The notes under the pieces were generated by a model. That model was not told the DNA's origin and did no database searches. It was given only the letters and a program-made list of their open reading frames with translations. From Actinomycetes bacterium (GTDB lineage: Bacteria; Actinomycetota; Acidimicrobiia; Acidimicrobiales; RAAP-2), in the NCBI GenBank assembly GCA_021805305.1, contig JAJZFO010000332.1, positions 1 to 11,668 of the forward strand: a DNA stretch of 11,668 nt, read 5' to 3'. The stretch's first letter is position 1. Every line of letters starts with the position of its first letter. Below are positions 1 to 5,965 of the stretch, one piece after another. The position numbers were made by a program, and so were the translations under genes.

Positions 1-477
1 CGCGCGCCGGTTCTCCGAGGAGGAGTTGAGGATGGAGTCCAGCTGGCCCTGACCGATGATCATGTGCTGTTGACGGCCCACGCCCGAGTCGCTCAGGAGC
101 TCTTGGACGTCGAGCAGTCGGCACGTGGTGGCGTTGATGGCGTACTCGGAATCGCCGTTGCGAAAGAGGGTGCGCGAGATGGTCACCTCGGCCCCGTCCA
201 CGGGTAACTTGCCCGAGGAGTTGTCCAGGGTCAGGGCGACCTCGGCGCGACCCAGGGCGGCCCGGTGCGCGGTACCCGCGAAGATGACGTCATCCATCTT
301 GGCGCTGCGTAGGGCCCTCGTGCTCTGCGCCCCCAACACCCACGTCACCGCGTCGACCACGTTCGACTTGCCCGAGCCGTTCGGTCCGACCACCGCCGTC
401 ACGCCCGGCTCGAACTCGAGGACGGTGTTGTCGGCGAAGGACTTGAAGCCCTTCATGGTCAATCGCTTAAGAAACAC
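1..477 (-). CDS. smc: Chromosome segregation ATPase SMC, N-terminal part (cut by window edge)
   Basis: This is the N-terminal 159 residues of the SMC condensin ATPase, which compacts and helps segregate the chromosome as a dimer with ScpA/ScpB. The start [18 protein letters not shown] is the standard SMC N-terminus. The Walker A P-loop GPNGSGKS lies at about residues 31-38, and the Q-loop region GQGQLDSIL at about 142-150 is followed by the conserved NRRA. The Walker B/signature half, coiled coils and hinge lie beyond position 1. I chose the GTG at 477 because it restores the family's leading MxLKxLxxKGFKSFA; an in-frame TAG sits 9 bases upstream of it. The ATG at 456 would lose those residues. 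The only Shine-Dalgarno-like run (GAGAAGG, 494-500) is 16 bases from the GTG, which is too far for a typical site. The gene follows mutM after 59 bases. The identity is secure, while the start is slightly less certain. Confidence 0.96.
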   Translation of the reverse strand, partial: MFLKRLTMKGFKSFADNTVLEFEPGVTAVVGPNGSGKSNVVDAVTWVLGAQSTRALRSAKMDDVIFAGTAHRAALGRAEVALTLDNSSGKLPVDGAEVTISRTLFRNGDSEYAINATTCRLLDVQELLSDSGVGRQQHMIIGQGQLDSILNSSSENRRA

Positions 478-507
478 GCGTAGACGCTAGCAACCTTCTC
501 GGGTGTC

Positions 508-524
508 CCCGGTGGGATTCCGGG
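508..524 (-). other. Small hairpin between mutM and smc
   Basis: Within the 59-base gap there is a perfect 5-bp stem (508-512 pairing with 520-524) with a 7-base loop. No T-rich tract follows on the minus strand, so it does not look like a classical intrinsic terminator. It could be a processing site or simply chance in GC-rich DNA. Confidence 0.25.
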
Positions 525-536
525 CGGCGGCGTCGC

Positions 537-1439
537 TCATCCCTGGCACTTGGTACAGAAGTAGGTGGCGCGCTGGTGGAAGACCACTTTGCTGATCGGG
601 GTGCGGCACTGGTAGCAGGCCCGACCTTCGCGCGTGTGGACCTGGAGCAGGTCCTGGTAGGTCCCCATCTCGCCGTCGGGGTTGAGAAACATCTCGTCGG
701 ACAGGGTGGTGCCACCGTGCTTGATCGCCTCGGTCAGTACTTCGGGAATGGTGCGGTGCAGTCGCCGGATCTCGATGGTCGAGAGCGACTCCGACACCCG
801 GTCGTACATGAGTCCGGCGCTGAAGAGGATCTCGTCGGCGTAGATATTCCCGATGCCGGCGACGATGTCCTGGTCCGTCAGCAGCGTCTTGAGGGCCAGC
901 GTCCGCGAGCGCAACACGGCGGCGAAGCGGTCCCAACCCACTTGGTCCTCGAAGGGGTCGATACCCAAGTGCGCCAGCTCGGGCACCGCGTGACGCAGTG
1001 CCAGGCCGTCGCCGCCGATCGACAGGCGCGCGAATTTCGAGACCTCCACCTCCTCACCCTCGGCGGGGGGGGTCGAGACGTAGAGCTCGCCGAACGTTCG
1101 TTGGTCGACGTAACGCACTTCCTCCCCGCTGGTGAAGGTGATGACCACGTGGGTGTGTTTGGGCTTGGGTACCTTGGCGTCGCGCGCGTGCAGGACTTGC
1201 CCGGTCATGCCCAGGTGGATGACCAGGTGGTGGCCGTTGTCGAGGCCCACGACGATGTTCTTGCCGAGTCGCTCGACGGACTTGACGAGGCGACCCTCGA
1301 GTCCGTCGCGGAAGTCCTTGGCGTTCTTGTGGCGCCGCACCGCGCGGCCGTCGGTGACGTGGACCAGTTTGATCTTCTTGGCCACGACCTCGCGCGCCAA
1401 CACCGCGCGCACGGTCTCCACCTCGGGTAGTTCAGGCAT
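537..1439 (-). CDS. mutM: Formamidopyrimidine-DNA glycosylase (MutM/Fpg)
   Basis: This is a bifunctional DNA glycosylase/AP lyase of base-excision repair that removes 8-oxoguanine and ring-opened purines. The 300-residue product begins MPELPEVETV. After Met removal, Pro2 is the family's catalytic nucleophile, with Glu3 beside it. Other visible family residues are Lys60 in RLGK, Met78 in HLGMTG, Arg114/Phe116 in DQRTFG, Asn198 in GIGNIYADE, and the C-terminal zinc finger (Cys275, Cys278, Cys295, Cys298) with Arg290 in its loop. A GTG directly before the ATG is also in frame and sits nearer the GGAGG site (1449-1453). The ATG at 1439 is preferred because Pro must be residue 2. The start overlaps the end of rnc by 8 bases, which suggests translational coupling. 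An 8-base G run (plus strand, 1065-1072) lies in frame and the protein remains intact across it. Confidence 0.97.
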   Translation of the reverse strand: MPELPEVETVRAVLAREVVAKKIKLVHVTDGRAVRRHKNAKDFRDGLEGRLVKSVERLGKNIVVGLDNGHHLVIHLGMTGQVLHARDAKVPKPKHTHVVITFTSGEEVRYVDQRTFGELYVSTPPAEGEEVEVSKFARLSIGGDGLALRHAVPELAHLGIDPFEDQVGWDRFAAVLRSRTLALKTLLTDQDIVAGIGNIYADEILFSAGLMYDRVSESLSTIEIRRLHRTIPEVLTEAIKHGGTTLSDEMFLNPDGEMGTYQDLLQVHTREGRACYQCRTPISKVVFHQRATYFCTKCQG

Positions 1440-2106
1440 CACTCAGTTCCTCCCACGCGGCCACCGCGGCGTTGACCTCGGCGCGCTTCTTCGAGGCTCC
1501 CGCGGCGCTCACCAGGAGACTGCCCACGCTCACCGTCGCCACGAAGGTGGTGTCGTGGGAGGGGCCACTCGCGGTCACCTCGTAGGCGGGGGCGCTCAAC
1601 CCGTGCTCCTCGGCCCACCGACGCAGCCGAGTCTTGGCGTCGAGGATGTCGCCCCCGTGACTGGCCGCCACCACGGCCTCCTCGAGCCAGTGCACGACGA
1701 CGCCGCGCGCGACGTCGTAGCCCCGCTCGAGGTACACCGCCGCCACCACGGCCTCGACGGCGTCGGCGAGCAAGGAGGAACGCTCCTGACCCCGTTCCTT
1801 CACCACCCCGCGCCCGAGGCGCAAGAGTTCACCCAACCCGAGTCCTCGCGCCACCCGCGCCAGGGAGTCCTCGTTGACGACGCGACTGCGGATCACCGAC
1901 GCGGCGCCCTCGTTGATCGAGGGGAAGCGACCAACGATGTAGTCCGCCACCGCCAGGTCGACCACGGCGTCACCCAGGAATTCGAGGCGTTCATTGGACT
2001 CGACGTCGTGTTCGGCGGCGTAGCTCGAGTGCGTCAGCGCTTGGCGCAGCGCCGCCGAACCCGGATCGAGTCCGAGTTCGAGGGCGAGGGCGGCCACGTC
2101 AGGCAC
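1432..2106 (-). CDS. rnc: Ribonuclease III
   Basis: This is a double-strand-specific endoribonuclease that processes the rRNA precursor and structured mRNAs. The 224-residue protein has the usual layout: an endonuclease domain over about residues 1-145 and a double-stranded RNA-binding domain over about 152-222. The signature NERLEFLGDAV is at 38-48. Glu42, Asp46, Asp115 and Glu118 match the family's metal-binding catalytic residues, the last two in LLADAVEA. The GTG start at 2106 gives normal family length and lies 15 bases after the acpP stop, with a weak GCGAGG-like site upstream. Its end overlaps mutM. The acpP-rnc-smc order is common in Gram-positive bacteria. Confidence 0.96.
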   Translation of the reverse strand: MPDVAALALELGLDPGSAALRQALTHSSYAAEHDVESNERLEFLGDAVVDLAVADYIVGRFPSINEGAASVIRSRVVNEDSLARVARGLGLGELLRLGRGVVKERGQERSSLLADAVEAVVAAVYLERGYDVARGVVVHWLEEAVVAASHGGDILDAKTRLRRWAEEHGLSAPAYEVTASGPSHDTTFVATVSVGSLLVSAAGASKKRAEVNAAVAAWEELSDA

Positions 2107-2121
2107 CTCGTTCGAACCTCG

Positions 2122-2412
2122 CTAGGCCAACTGCAGTTTGGCGGCGACGTAGTCGACGGCGTCGCGCACGGACCCGAGTCCCTCGAGGTCCTCGTCGTCG
2201 ATGTGAAATCCCGCGACGTGGGTGGCGAGCGACTCTTCGAGCGCCTCCACCAATTCGATCAACGCCAGGGAGTCCGCGCCCATGACCTCAAAGGGGATGT
2301 CCTCGTCGATGTCGTCGGGGGTCACTTCGAGGATCTGTGCGAGTTGGTCACGGACCAGGACGAGAATCGCCGCCCGGTCGAGTGGCGAGGTACCGCCTAC
2401 GTCTGAGGTCAT
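2122..2412 (-). CDS. acpP: Acyl carrier protein
   Basis: This is a small acidic carrier protein that holds growing acyl chains on a 4'-phosphopantetheine arm attached to Ser48, in the motif GADSLALIELVEALEE. The surrounding helix-2 pattern, the acidic composition and the closing DAVDYVAAKL are typical of ACP. At 96 residues it is longer than the usual 75-85, because of an N-terminal tail of about 10 residues and a few extra residues between helices 2 and 3 (ATHVAGFHIDDEDLEG). The ATG is fixed by a strong AAGGAG site at 2418-2423 with a 5-base spacer. It lies 58 bases after plsX and 15 before rnc. No fabD, fabG, fabH or fabF is present, so whether this is the main fatty-acid ACP or a specialised carrier cannot be told from the window. 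Confidence 0.92.
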   Translation of the reverse strand: MTSDVGGTSPLDRAAILVLVRDQLAQILEVTPDDIDEDIPFEVMGADSLALIELVEALEESLATHVAGFHIDDEDLEGLGSVRDAVDYVAAKLQLA

Positions 2413-2417
2413 GCCAA

Positions 2418-2423
2418 CTCCTT
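2418..2423 (-). promoter_or_regulatory. Strong ribosome binding site of acpP
   Basis: AAGGAG on the minus strand, 5 bases before the acpP ATG. It is the best Shine-Dalgarno match on the minus strand here and fits the high expression expected of an acyl carrier protein. Confidence 0.8.
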
Positions 2424-2446
2424 TGTCGAAACGAGTCCAGAGTACT

Positions 2447-2464
2447 CACCACGCGCGCGCGGTG
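2447..2464 (-). other. Imperfect GC-rich stem after plsX
   Basis: A CACC/GGTG stem encloses an alternating CG run, just downstream of the plsX stop and upstream of acpP. It has one mismatch and no T tract. It might attenuate or stabilise the plsX-acpP message, but support is weak. The remainder of this 58-base gap holds only the acpP ribosome binding site. Confidence 0.25.
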
Positions 2465-2470
2465 CGAAAA

Positions 2471-3457
2471 CTACTGGCCTTCATCAGGTCGTATGGCACT
2501 TCGCATCTTCTGCACGACGCCCGCGGCGTCCATCTCGGCGGCCACGCGCACGGCGTTCATGATGGCGGTGGCGTTGGACGCGCCGTGCGAGATCACGCAG
2601 ATCCCGTTCAGGCCGAGCAGCATGGCCCCGCCCTGGTGTTCGGGCGTCAAGGTGGTGACCGTCGGCATCAGCGAGGGCGCGAGAACGCGGCCCGCCGCGC
2701 GCGTCTCCTCGTCGGTGTCGATGGCCGCGAGGACCGTGGCGAACACGAATTTGAGGGCACCCTCGAGAGTCTTGAGCGCGACGTTGCCGGTGAAGCCGTC
2801 GGTCACGATGACGTCCACCGGTGACGGGATCAGATCCCGCCCCTCGACGTTACCGAAGAAATTGATCGCCCGGTCGGCGTCGAGCAGTTCGTGCGTCGCC
2901 TTCACCAGGGAGGATCCCTTCGAGGACTCTTCACCAATCGATAAGAGTCCCACGCTCGGCCGATCGATGCCGAAGCGCGCCGCGGCGAACGCGGCGGCCA
3001 GTTTGGCGAACTGCACCAACATCTCGGGCGAACAGTCGGCGTTGGCGCCGGCGTCGACCAGGGTCGCGGGCGCACGGCCGCCGTTGGGGATTGGCGTGGC
3101 GATGCAGGGCCGAAGCACGCCCGGTAGGCGTCCCAGTCGCAGGAGGGCCGACGCCATGGTCGCCCCGGTATTGCCCGCGGAGACGAACGCGGCGGCGTGG
3201 CCGTCACGCACCAGTTCGGCGGCGCGCACCAGGGACGAGTCCTTCTTCTTGCGCACGCTCGCGCCGGGCTCGTCGTCCATCTCGATGACTTCGCTACAGG
3301 CGACCACCTCCAAACCGAGGGGGTCGCCCATGCGTTCGGGTACGCCGACGAGGGTGACGTGCAAACCCAGTTCATCCACCGCGCGACGCGCACCCTGGAT
3401 GATCTCACTCGGGGCGAAGTCACCACCCATCGCGTCCAGGGCGATGGGCAGCGTCAA
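2471..3457 (-). CDS. plsX: Phosphate acyltransferase PlsX
   Basis: PlsX converts acyl-ACP and phosphate to acyl-phosphate, the donor used by PlsY in the first step of phosphatidic acid synthesis. It is a soluble, membrane-associated enzyme. The 328-residue protein shows the family blocks in order: N-terminal ALDAMGGDFAP, then SAGNTGATMASALLRLGR, LVDAGANADC, LSIGEESSKGS, NFFGNVEGRDL and VTDGFTGNVALK. The frame stays open far upstream through rpmF and the DUF177 gene without another plausible start. TTG at 3457 is chosen because it places MTLPIALDAMGGD at the N-terminus, as in homologues, and has a GAGG site (3467-3470) 9 bases away. It starts one base after the rpmF stop, so translation is probably coupled. 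A TTG start may limit its expression relative to L32. Confidence 0.95.
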   Translation of the reverse strand: MTLPIALDAMGGDFAPSEIIQGARRAVDELGLHVTLVGVPERMGDPLGLEVVACSEVIEMDDEPGASVRKKKDSSLVRAAELVRDGHAAAFVSAGNTGATMASALLRLGRLPGVLRPCIATPIPNGGRAPATLVDAGANADCSPEMLVQFAKLAAAFAAARFGIDRPSVGLLSIGEESSKGSSLVKATHELLDADRAINFFGNVEGRDLIPSPVDVIVTDGFTGNVALKTLEGALKFVFATVLAAIDTDEETRAAGRVLAPSLMPTVTTLTPEHQGGAMLLGLNGICVISHGASNATAIMNAVRVAAEMDAAGVVQKMRSAIRPDEGQ

Positions 3458-3458
3458 C

Positions 3459-3638
3459 TTACTTGACCTCGACCGCGACGCGACCCTTGTACCAACCGCA
3501 GTTGGGACACACGATGTGCGGCAACTTCGACGTCGCACACTGGGGGCAGAGGCTGCGCGAGGGGCGGGCCAATTTCCAGTTGGCCGCACGACGGCTCCGG
3601 GTCTTGGCCTTACTAGTCTTCCGCTTTGGGACTGCCAT
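3459..3638 (-). CDS. rpmF: 50S ribosomal protein L32
   Basis: This is a small structural protein of the large ribosomal subunit. The 59-residue product begins MAVPKRKTSKAKTRSRRA, the standard L32 N-terminus, and is rich in Lys and Arg. It carries a complete zinc ribbon (Cys31, Cys34, Cys44, Cys47), so it is the zinc-binding form rather than a zinc-free paralogue. The ATG at 3638 is followed by the canonical AVPKRK, and an in-frame TGA stands just upstream. No good Shine-Dalgarno is visible. The DUF177 gene ends 33 bases upstream, the usual bacterial pairing, and plsX begins one base downstream. The gene is short and easily missed by automatic callers. Confidence 0.96.
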   Translation of the reverse strand: MAVPKRKTSKAKTRSRRAANWKLARPSRSLCPQCATSKLPHIVCPNCGWYKGRVAVEVK

Positions 3639-3671
3639 CGATCATCACTTTCACCAGTACGGGAAACCCCG

Positions 3672-4226
3672 TCACGCTTCGTTGGATTCCGCGGACGTTC
3701 CATCCGCGAATCTAAGTCCGTCCAGTGTAGCCCAGCGCGGATCCACCGGCGCCTCACAGGCACACTCCGCCTCATTGCGGTCGATTCCGCAGTAGGGGCA
3801 CAGTCCCCGACATTCGTCACGACACAGCGGGGCGAGGGGTAATTCCAGCAGGATGGCGTCGCGCACGAGGGGCGCCAGGTCGATGAAGTCGTTCTCGATC
3901 GGGTAGGCCTCCTCGTCCCCCGGCTCGGGGTGATCGACGAACCGCTCGTCGACGGCCACACGGACCTCGCCGTGCACCGCGATCGAACAGCGCCGACAGA
4001 CCCCGAACCACGGAGCGGCCACGGAGCCGCGCACGCGCAGGCCCCCGCTGAAGGACTGCAGCGTGACCGCCACGTCCACCGGTGACTCGGGGGCGACGTC
4101 GGTCTCGGCGGGTCCGCGCGGGGCGAAATCGTGCTCCGCGTCGAAGGGGGCGCGCAGGACCACCTCGGCGACCGAGGGCACGTCACGCATCAACTGCGCC
4201 ACCGGGACGAGGTACGACGGGTCCAT
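3672..4226 (-). CDS. DUF177 (YceD-family) cysteine-rich protein
   Basis: This belongs to the DUF177/YceD family, which in most bacteria is encoded directly before rpmF, as here. Family members have been linked to ribosomal RNA or large-subunit maturation, but the biochemical role is not settled. The 184-residue protein has CRRC at 77-80 and a second cluster at Cys135, Cys139, Cys143 and Cys146 (CRDECRGLCPYCG), then Cys155 and Cys157. The segment DPRWATLDGL near 162-171 matches the family's C-terminal tail. The first cluster and the CxxxCxxxCxxC cluster could together bind zinc. The ATG abuts the upstream TAG with no gap, so reinitiation by the same ribosome is likely. The family assignment is firm and the function is inferred only from context. 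Confidence 0.9.
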   Translation of the reverse strand: MDPSYLVPVAQLMRDVPSVAEVVLRAPFDAEHDFAPRGPAETDVAPESPVDVAVTLQSFSGGLRVRGSVAAPWFGVCRRCSIAVHGEVRVAVDERFVDHPEPGDEEAYPIENDFIDLAPLVRDAILLELPLAPLCRDECRGLCPYCGIDRNEAECACEAPVDPRWATLDGLRFADGTSAESNEA

Positions 4227-4871
4227 CTAGTGGGCGTCCTGGTCGAAGAAGAAGTCCGGGTTCTCCTCTCCGGGCGCCTCGGGCGCTTCCTCCCGCGTGG
4301 GCGTCTCGAGGAGGTTGGCCGGCAGACTCTGGGAGTTGAGCCGCTCGCGGCCCGAGTGCGTGGTCTTGATCAGGCGTTCGAGCACGATCTCGAATCCGGC
4401 GAGCTTGCCGTCGATGAAGTCCTCGGATTGATTGATGATCTGGCGCGCCTTGGTCTGCGCCTCGGCGATGATTTGATCGGCGCGCAGGTGCGACTGGCGC
4501 ACGATCTCGGTCTTATCCACCATGCGTGCCGCCTCGGCGCGGACCTGGTCCATCAATTGCATGGCCTTGATCTGCTCGGCCTCCATCAGCGCCTCGCGGT
4601 CGCGAAGGGCCCAGCGCGCCTCGCGCACCTCGTCGGGCACGTCGCGCACCGCCTGCTCCAGCAGCGACAGCACCTCCTCGCGCGGGATCAGGGCCGACGC
4701 CGACAGCGGCATCTGCTTGGCGTTGGCGATGATCTCGATGAGGTCGCGCAGATCCTGTTCGATGTCGCGCCGCGAGTGCCGGCCCGGAGCCGGGTCCACC
4801 TCGTCGTAGGCGTAGTCCGACTCCGCGGGCTGATTCTGATCGAAATCGTCGTAACCGTCGAACACACTCAT
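4227..4871 (-). CDS. SepIVA/DivIVA-like coiled-coil protein (putative septation factor)
   Basis: This 214-residue soluble protein has no membrane segment. It has an acidic, low-complexity N-terminus (residues 1-35), a long charged helical region of about 36-170 with the Ala/Glu/Gln-rich pattern of a coiled coil (for example AEQIKAMQLMDQVRAEAA), and an acidic Pro/Glu-rich tail ending in DFFFDQDAH. From memory, the mycobacterial gene in the equivalent position, immediately upstream of DUF177, rnc, mutM and smc, is Rv2927c. Its M. smegmatis counterpart MSMEG_2416 (SepIVA) is an essential DivIVA-like septation factor. Synteny plus architecture suggests an orthologue acting at the septum or in envelope synthesis. 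The ATG overlaps the coaD stop by 4 bases and has a GGAGG site (4878-4882) 6 bases away. An ATP-synthase b-subunit-like hit would only reflect the coiled coil. Confidence 0.68.
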   Translation of the reverse strand: MSVFDGYDDFDQNQPAESDYAYDEVDPAPGRHSRRDIEQDLRDLIEIIANAKQMPLSASALIPREEVLSLLEQAVRDVPDEVREARWALRDREALMEAEQIKAMQLMDQVRAEAARMVDKTEIVRQSHLRADQIIAEAQTKARQIINQSEDFIDGKLAGFEIVLERLIKTTHSGRERLNSQSLPANLLETPTREEAPEAPGEENPDFFFDQDAH

Positions 4872-5356
4872 GAGCCACCTCCGGGGTACAGGGCCACCAG
4901 TCGACGCGCGACGGGTGCTGGGACGAATGGGGTGACGTCGCCGCCGAAGCGCGCCACTTCGCGCAAGAGTCGCGAGGCGATGAAGGAATGCTTCGAACTC
5001 GACGGGATGAACAGGGTCTCCACCCCGGCCAGGGACCTATTCATCTGAGCCATCTGCAGTTCGTTCTCGAAATCCGAGACCGCGCGCAGCCCCTTGACGA
5101 TGGCGGTCGCCTCCACGTCGCGCGCCACGTTCACCAGCAGCGTCGAAATCGAGACGATCCGCACGCTGGCGATGTGCGCGCAACTCTCGGCGATCATCTC
5201 GCGACGCTCCTCGAGGGCGAAGAGGGGCTCGGACTTCTGGGGGTTGCGGATCGCCGCCACCACCACTTCGTCGAAGATGAGGGCGGCGCGTTCGACCACT
5301 TCGAGGTGCCCGTTGTGAAAGGGGTCAAAGGACCCGGGAATGAGGCCGATGGTCAC
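4868..5356 (-). CDS. coaD: Phosphopantetheine adenylyltransferase
   Basis: CoaD catalyses the penultimate step of coenzyme A synthesis: 4'-phosphopantetheine plus ATP gives dephospho-CoA and pyrophosphate. The 162-residue length is normal. The nucleotidyltransferase signature GSFDPFHNGHLEVVERA is at residues 8-24, with His17 of the (H/T)xGH motif. Further on are KSEPLFALEER, IVKGLRAVSDFENE and the IPSSSKHSFIASRLLRE region, all standard for CoaD. The frame continues upstream inside rsmD, but the GTG at 5356 is chosen because the protein should begin just before the PGSFDP motif. It has a GAGGGG site (5362-5367) with a 5-base spacer. The start overlaps the rsmD stop by 4 bases (GTGA), and the end overlaps the next gene by 4 bases. 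Confidence 0.96.
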   Translation of the reverse strand: MTIGLIPGSFDPFHNGHLEVVERAALIFDEVVVAAIRNPQKSEPLFALEERREMIAESCAHIASVRIVSISTLLVNVARDVEATAIVKGLRAVSDFENELQMAQMNRSLAGVETLFIPSSSKHSFIASRLLREVARFGGDVTPFVPAPVARRLVALYPGGGS

Positions 5357-5877
5357 GAATTCCCCTCGTCTGGTTCCAACATCGTTACGAGCGTAGTGCC
5401 GTAGCGCTTCGTCTTCGTGGCGAGCCACCCCTCGGGCGCCGCCATGTGGCGGTCGTTCTCCACCACGACGCGCCGGGCGCGCACCCCGTGCAGCAGTGCG
5501 GCCAGGTCCAAGGGCCCGTAGGGCGGATCGCACAGGATGAGGTCGAGGTCGTGGGGCGGGCTCCACAGCGGCAGGGTCGCGCGCATGAACACCGCCTCCC
5601 CCGCCAGGTGCAGCGGTTCGTAGTTGGCCCGGGCCGCCGCCAGGCACGCCGCGTCGGAGTCGAAGAAGTAGGCGGTGCGCGCCCCGCGCGAGAGGGCCTC
5701 GATACCCAGGGCCCCCGAACCGCAGTAGAGATCCGCTACCACCAGGCCGCCCAGTCCGCCGCGGCTCTCGAGCATCGAGAAGATCGCTTCGCGGGCGAAG
5801 TCGGTGGTGGGGCGTACCGTGGCGGGCAGCTTCGCCCTGAGCGGTCGACCTCGGGCACTGCCACCAATTACTCGCAC
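5353..5877 (-). CDS. rsmD: 16S rRNA (guanine-N2) methyltransferase RsmD
   Basis: RsmD is an S-adenosylmethionine-dependent methyltransferase that modifies G966 (E. coli numbering) of 16S rRNA. The 174-residue protein starts MRVIGGSARGRPL and contains RPTTDFAREAIFSML at 22-36, the SAM-binding motif DLYCGSGALGIEALSRGA at 49-66, and the catalytic DPPY at 117-120. All are characteristic of RsmD. The GTG at 5877 gives the family's standard N-terminus. No Shine-Dalgarno precedes it, but TACCCT ends exactly 6 bases before it, so a leaderless message is possible. The gene is paired with coaD by a 4-base overlap, a very common bacterial arrangement. Confidence 0.95.
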   Translation of the reverse strand: MRVIGGSARGRPLRAKLPATVRPTTDFAREAIFSMLESRGGLGGLVVADLYCGSGALGIEALSRGARTAYFFDSDAACLAAARANYEPLHLAGEAVFMRATLPLWSPPHDLDLILCDPPYGPLDLAALLHGVRARRVVVENDRHMAAPEGWLATKTKRYGTTLVTMLEPDEGNS

Positions 5878-5883
5878 GTCTTA

Positions 5884-5889
5884 AGGGTA
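5884..5889 (-). promoter_or_regulatory. Candidate -10 element for a leaderless rsmD transcript
   Basis: TACCCT on the minus strand fits the actinobacterial TANNNT -10 pattern. It is followed by exactly 6 bases and then the rsmD GTG, which would place transcription start on the first base of the start codon. No good -35 is seen. The absence of a ribosome binding site and the 88-base gap after recG agree with it, but it is one short motif. Confidence 0.4.
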
Positions 5890-5903
5890 GGCGCTGGCCG
5901 GCC

Positions 5904-5960
5904 CCCGCCGGTGCGTCTCGACGGACACCGGCATCCGCCCCCTCCCCCCGAACCGGCGGG
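5904..5960. repeat. Inverted repeat in the recG-rsmD gap
   Basis: A perfect 9-bp inverted repeat, CCCGCCGGT at 5904-5912 and ACCGGCGGG at 5952-5960, is separated by 39 bases. It fills most of the 88-base gap between the recG stop and the rsmD start, with a G-rich run inside the loop on the minus strand. It has no T tract. It may end or process recG transcripts, or it may be a protein-binding site; neither is proven. Confidence 0.35.
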
Positions 5961-5965
5961 TGGGC

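Noticed and set aside
487..936. Minus-strand open frame of 149 codons overlapping mutM
   Set aside because: It is a different frame of the same strand as the mutM C-terminal half. The product is Arg/Pro-rich with no motif.
1132..2406. Long plus-strand open frame (424 codons) opposite mutM, rnc and acpP
   Set aside because: It is antisense to three well-identified genes. Its product is rich in His, Arg and Gly with no recognisable motif, as expected of shadow frames in GC-rich DNA.
3458..4186. Upstream extension of the plsX frame, making a 571-residue product
   Set aside because: The added part is read out of frame through rpmF and the DUF177 gene and resembles no PlsX N-terminus.
4131..5048. 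Plus-strand open frame of 305 codons opposite the DUF177, SepIVA-like and coaD genes
   Set aside because: It runs across three real minus-strand genes, has low-complexity Arg/His/Leu composition and no start context.
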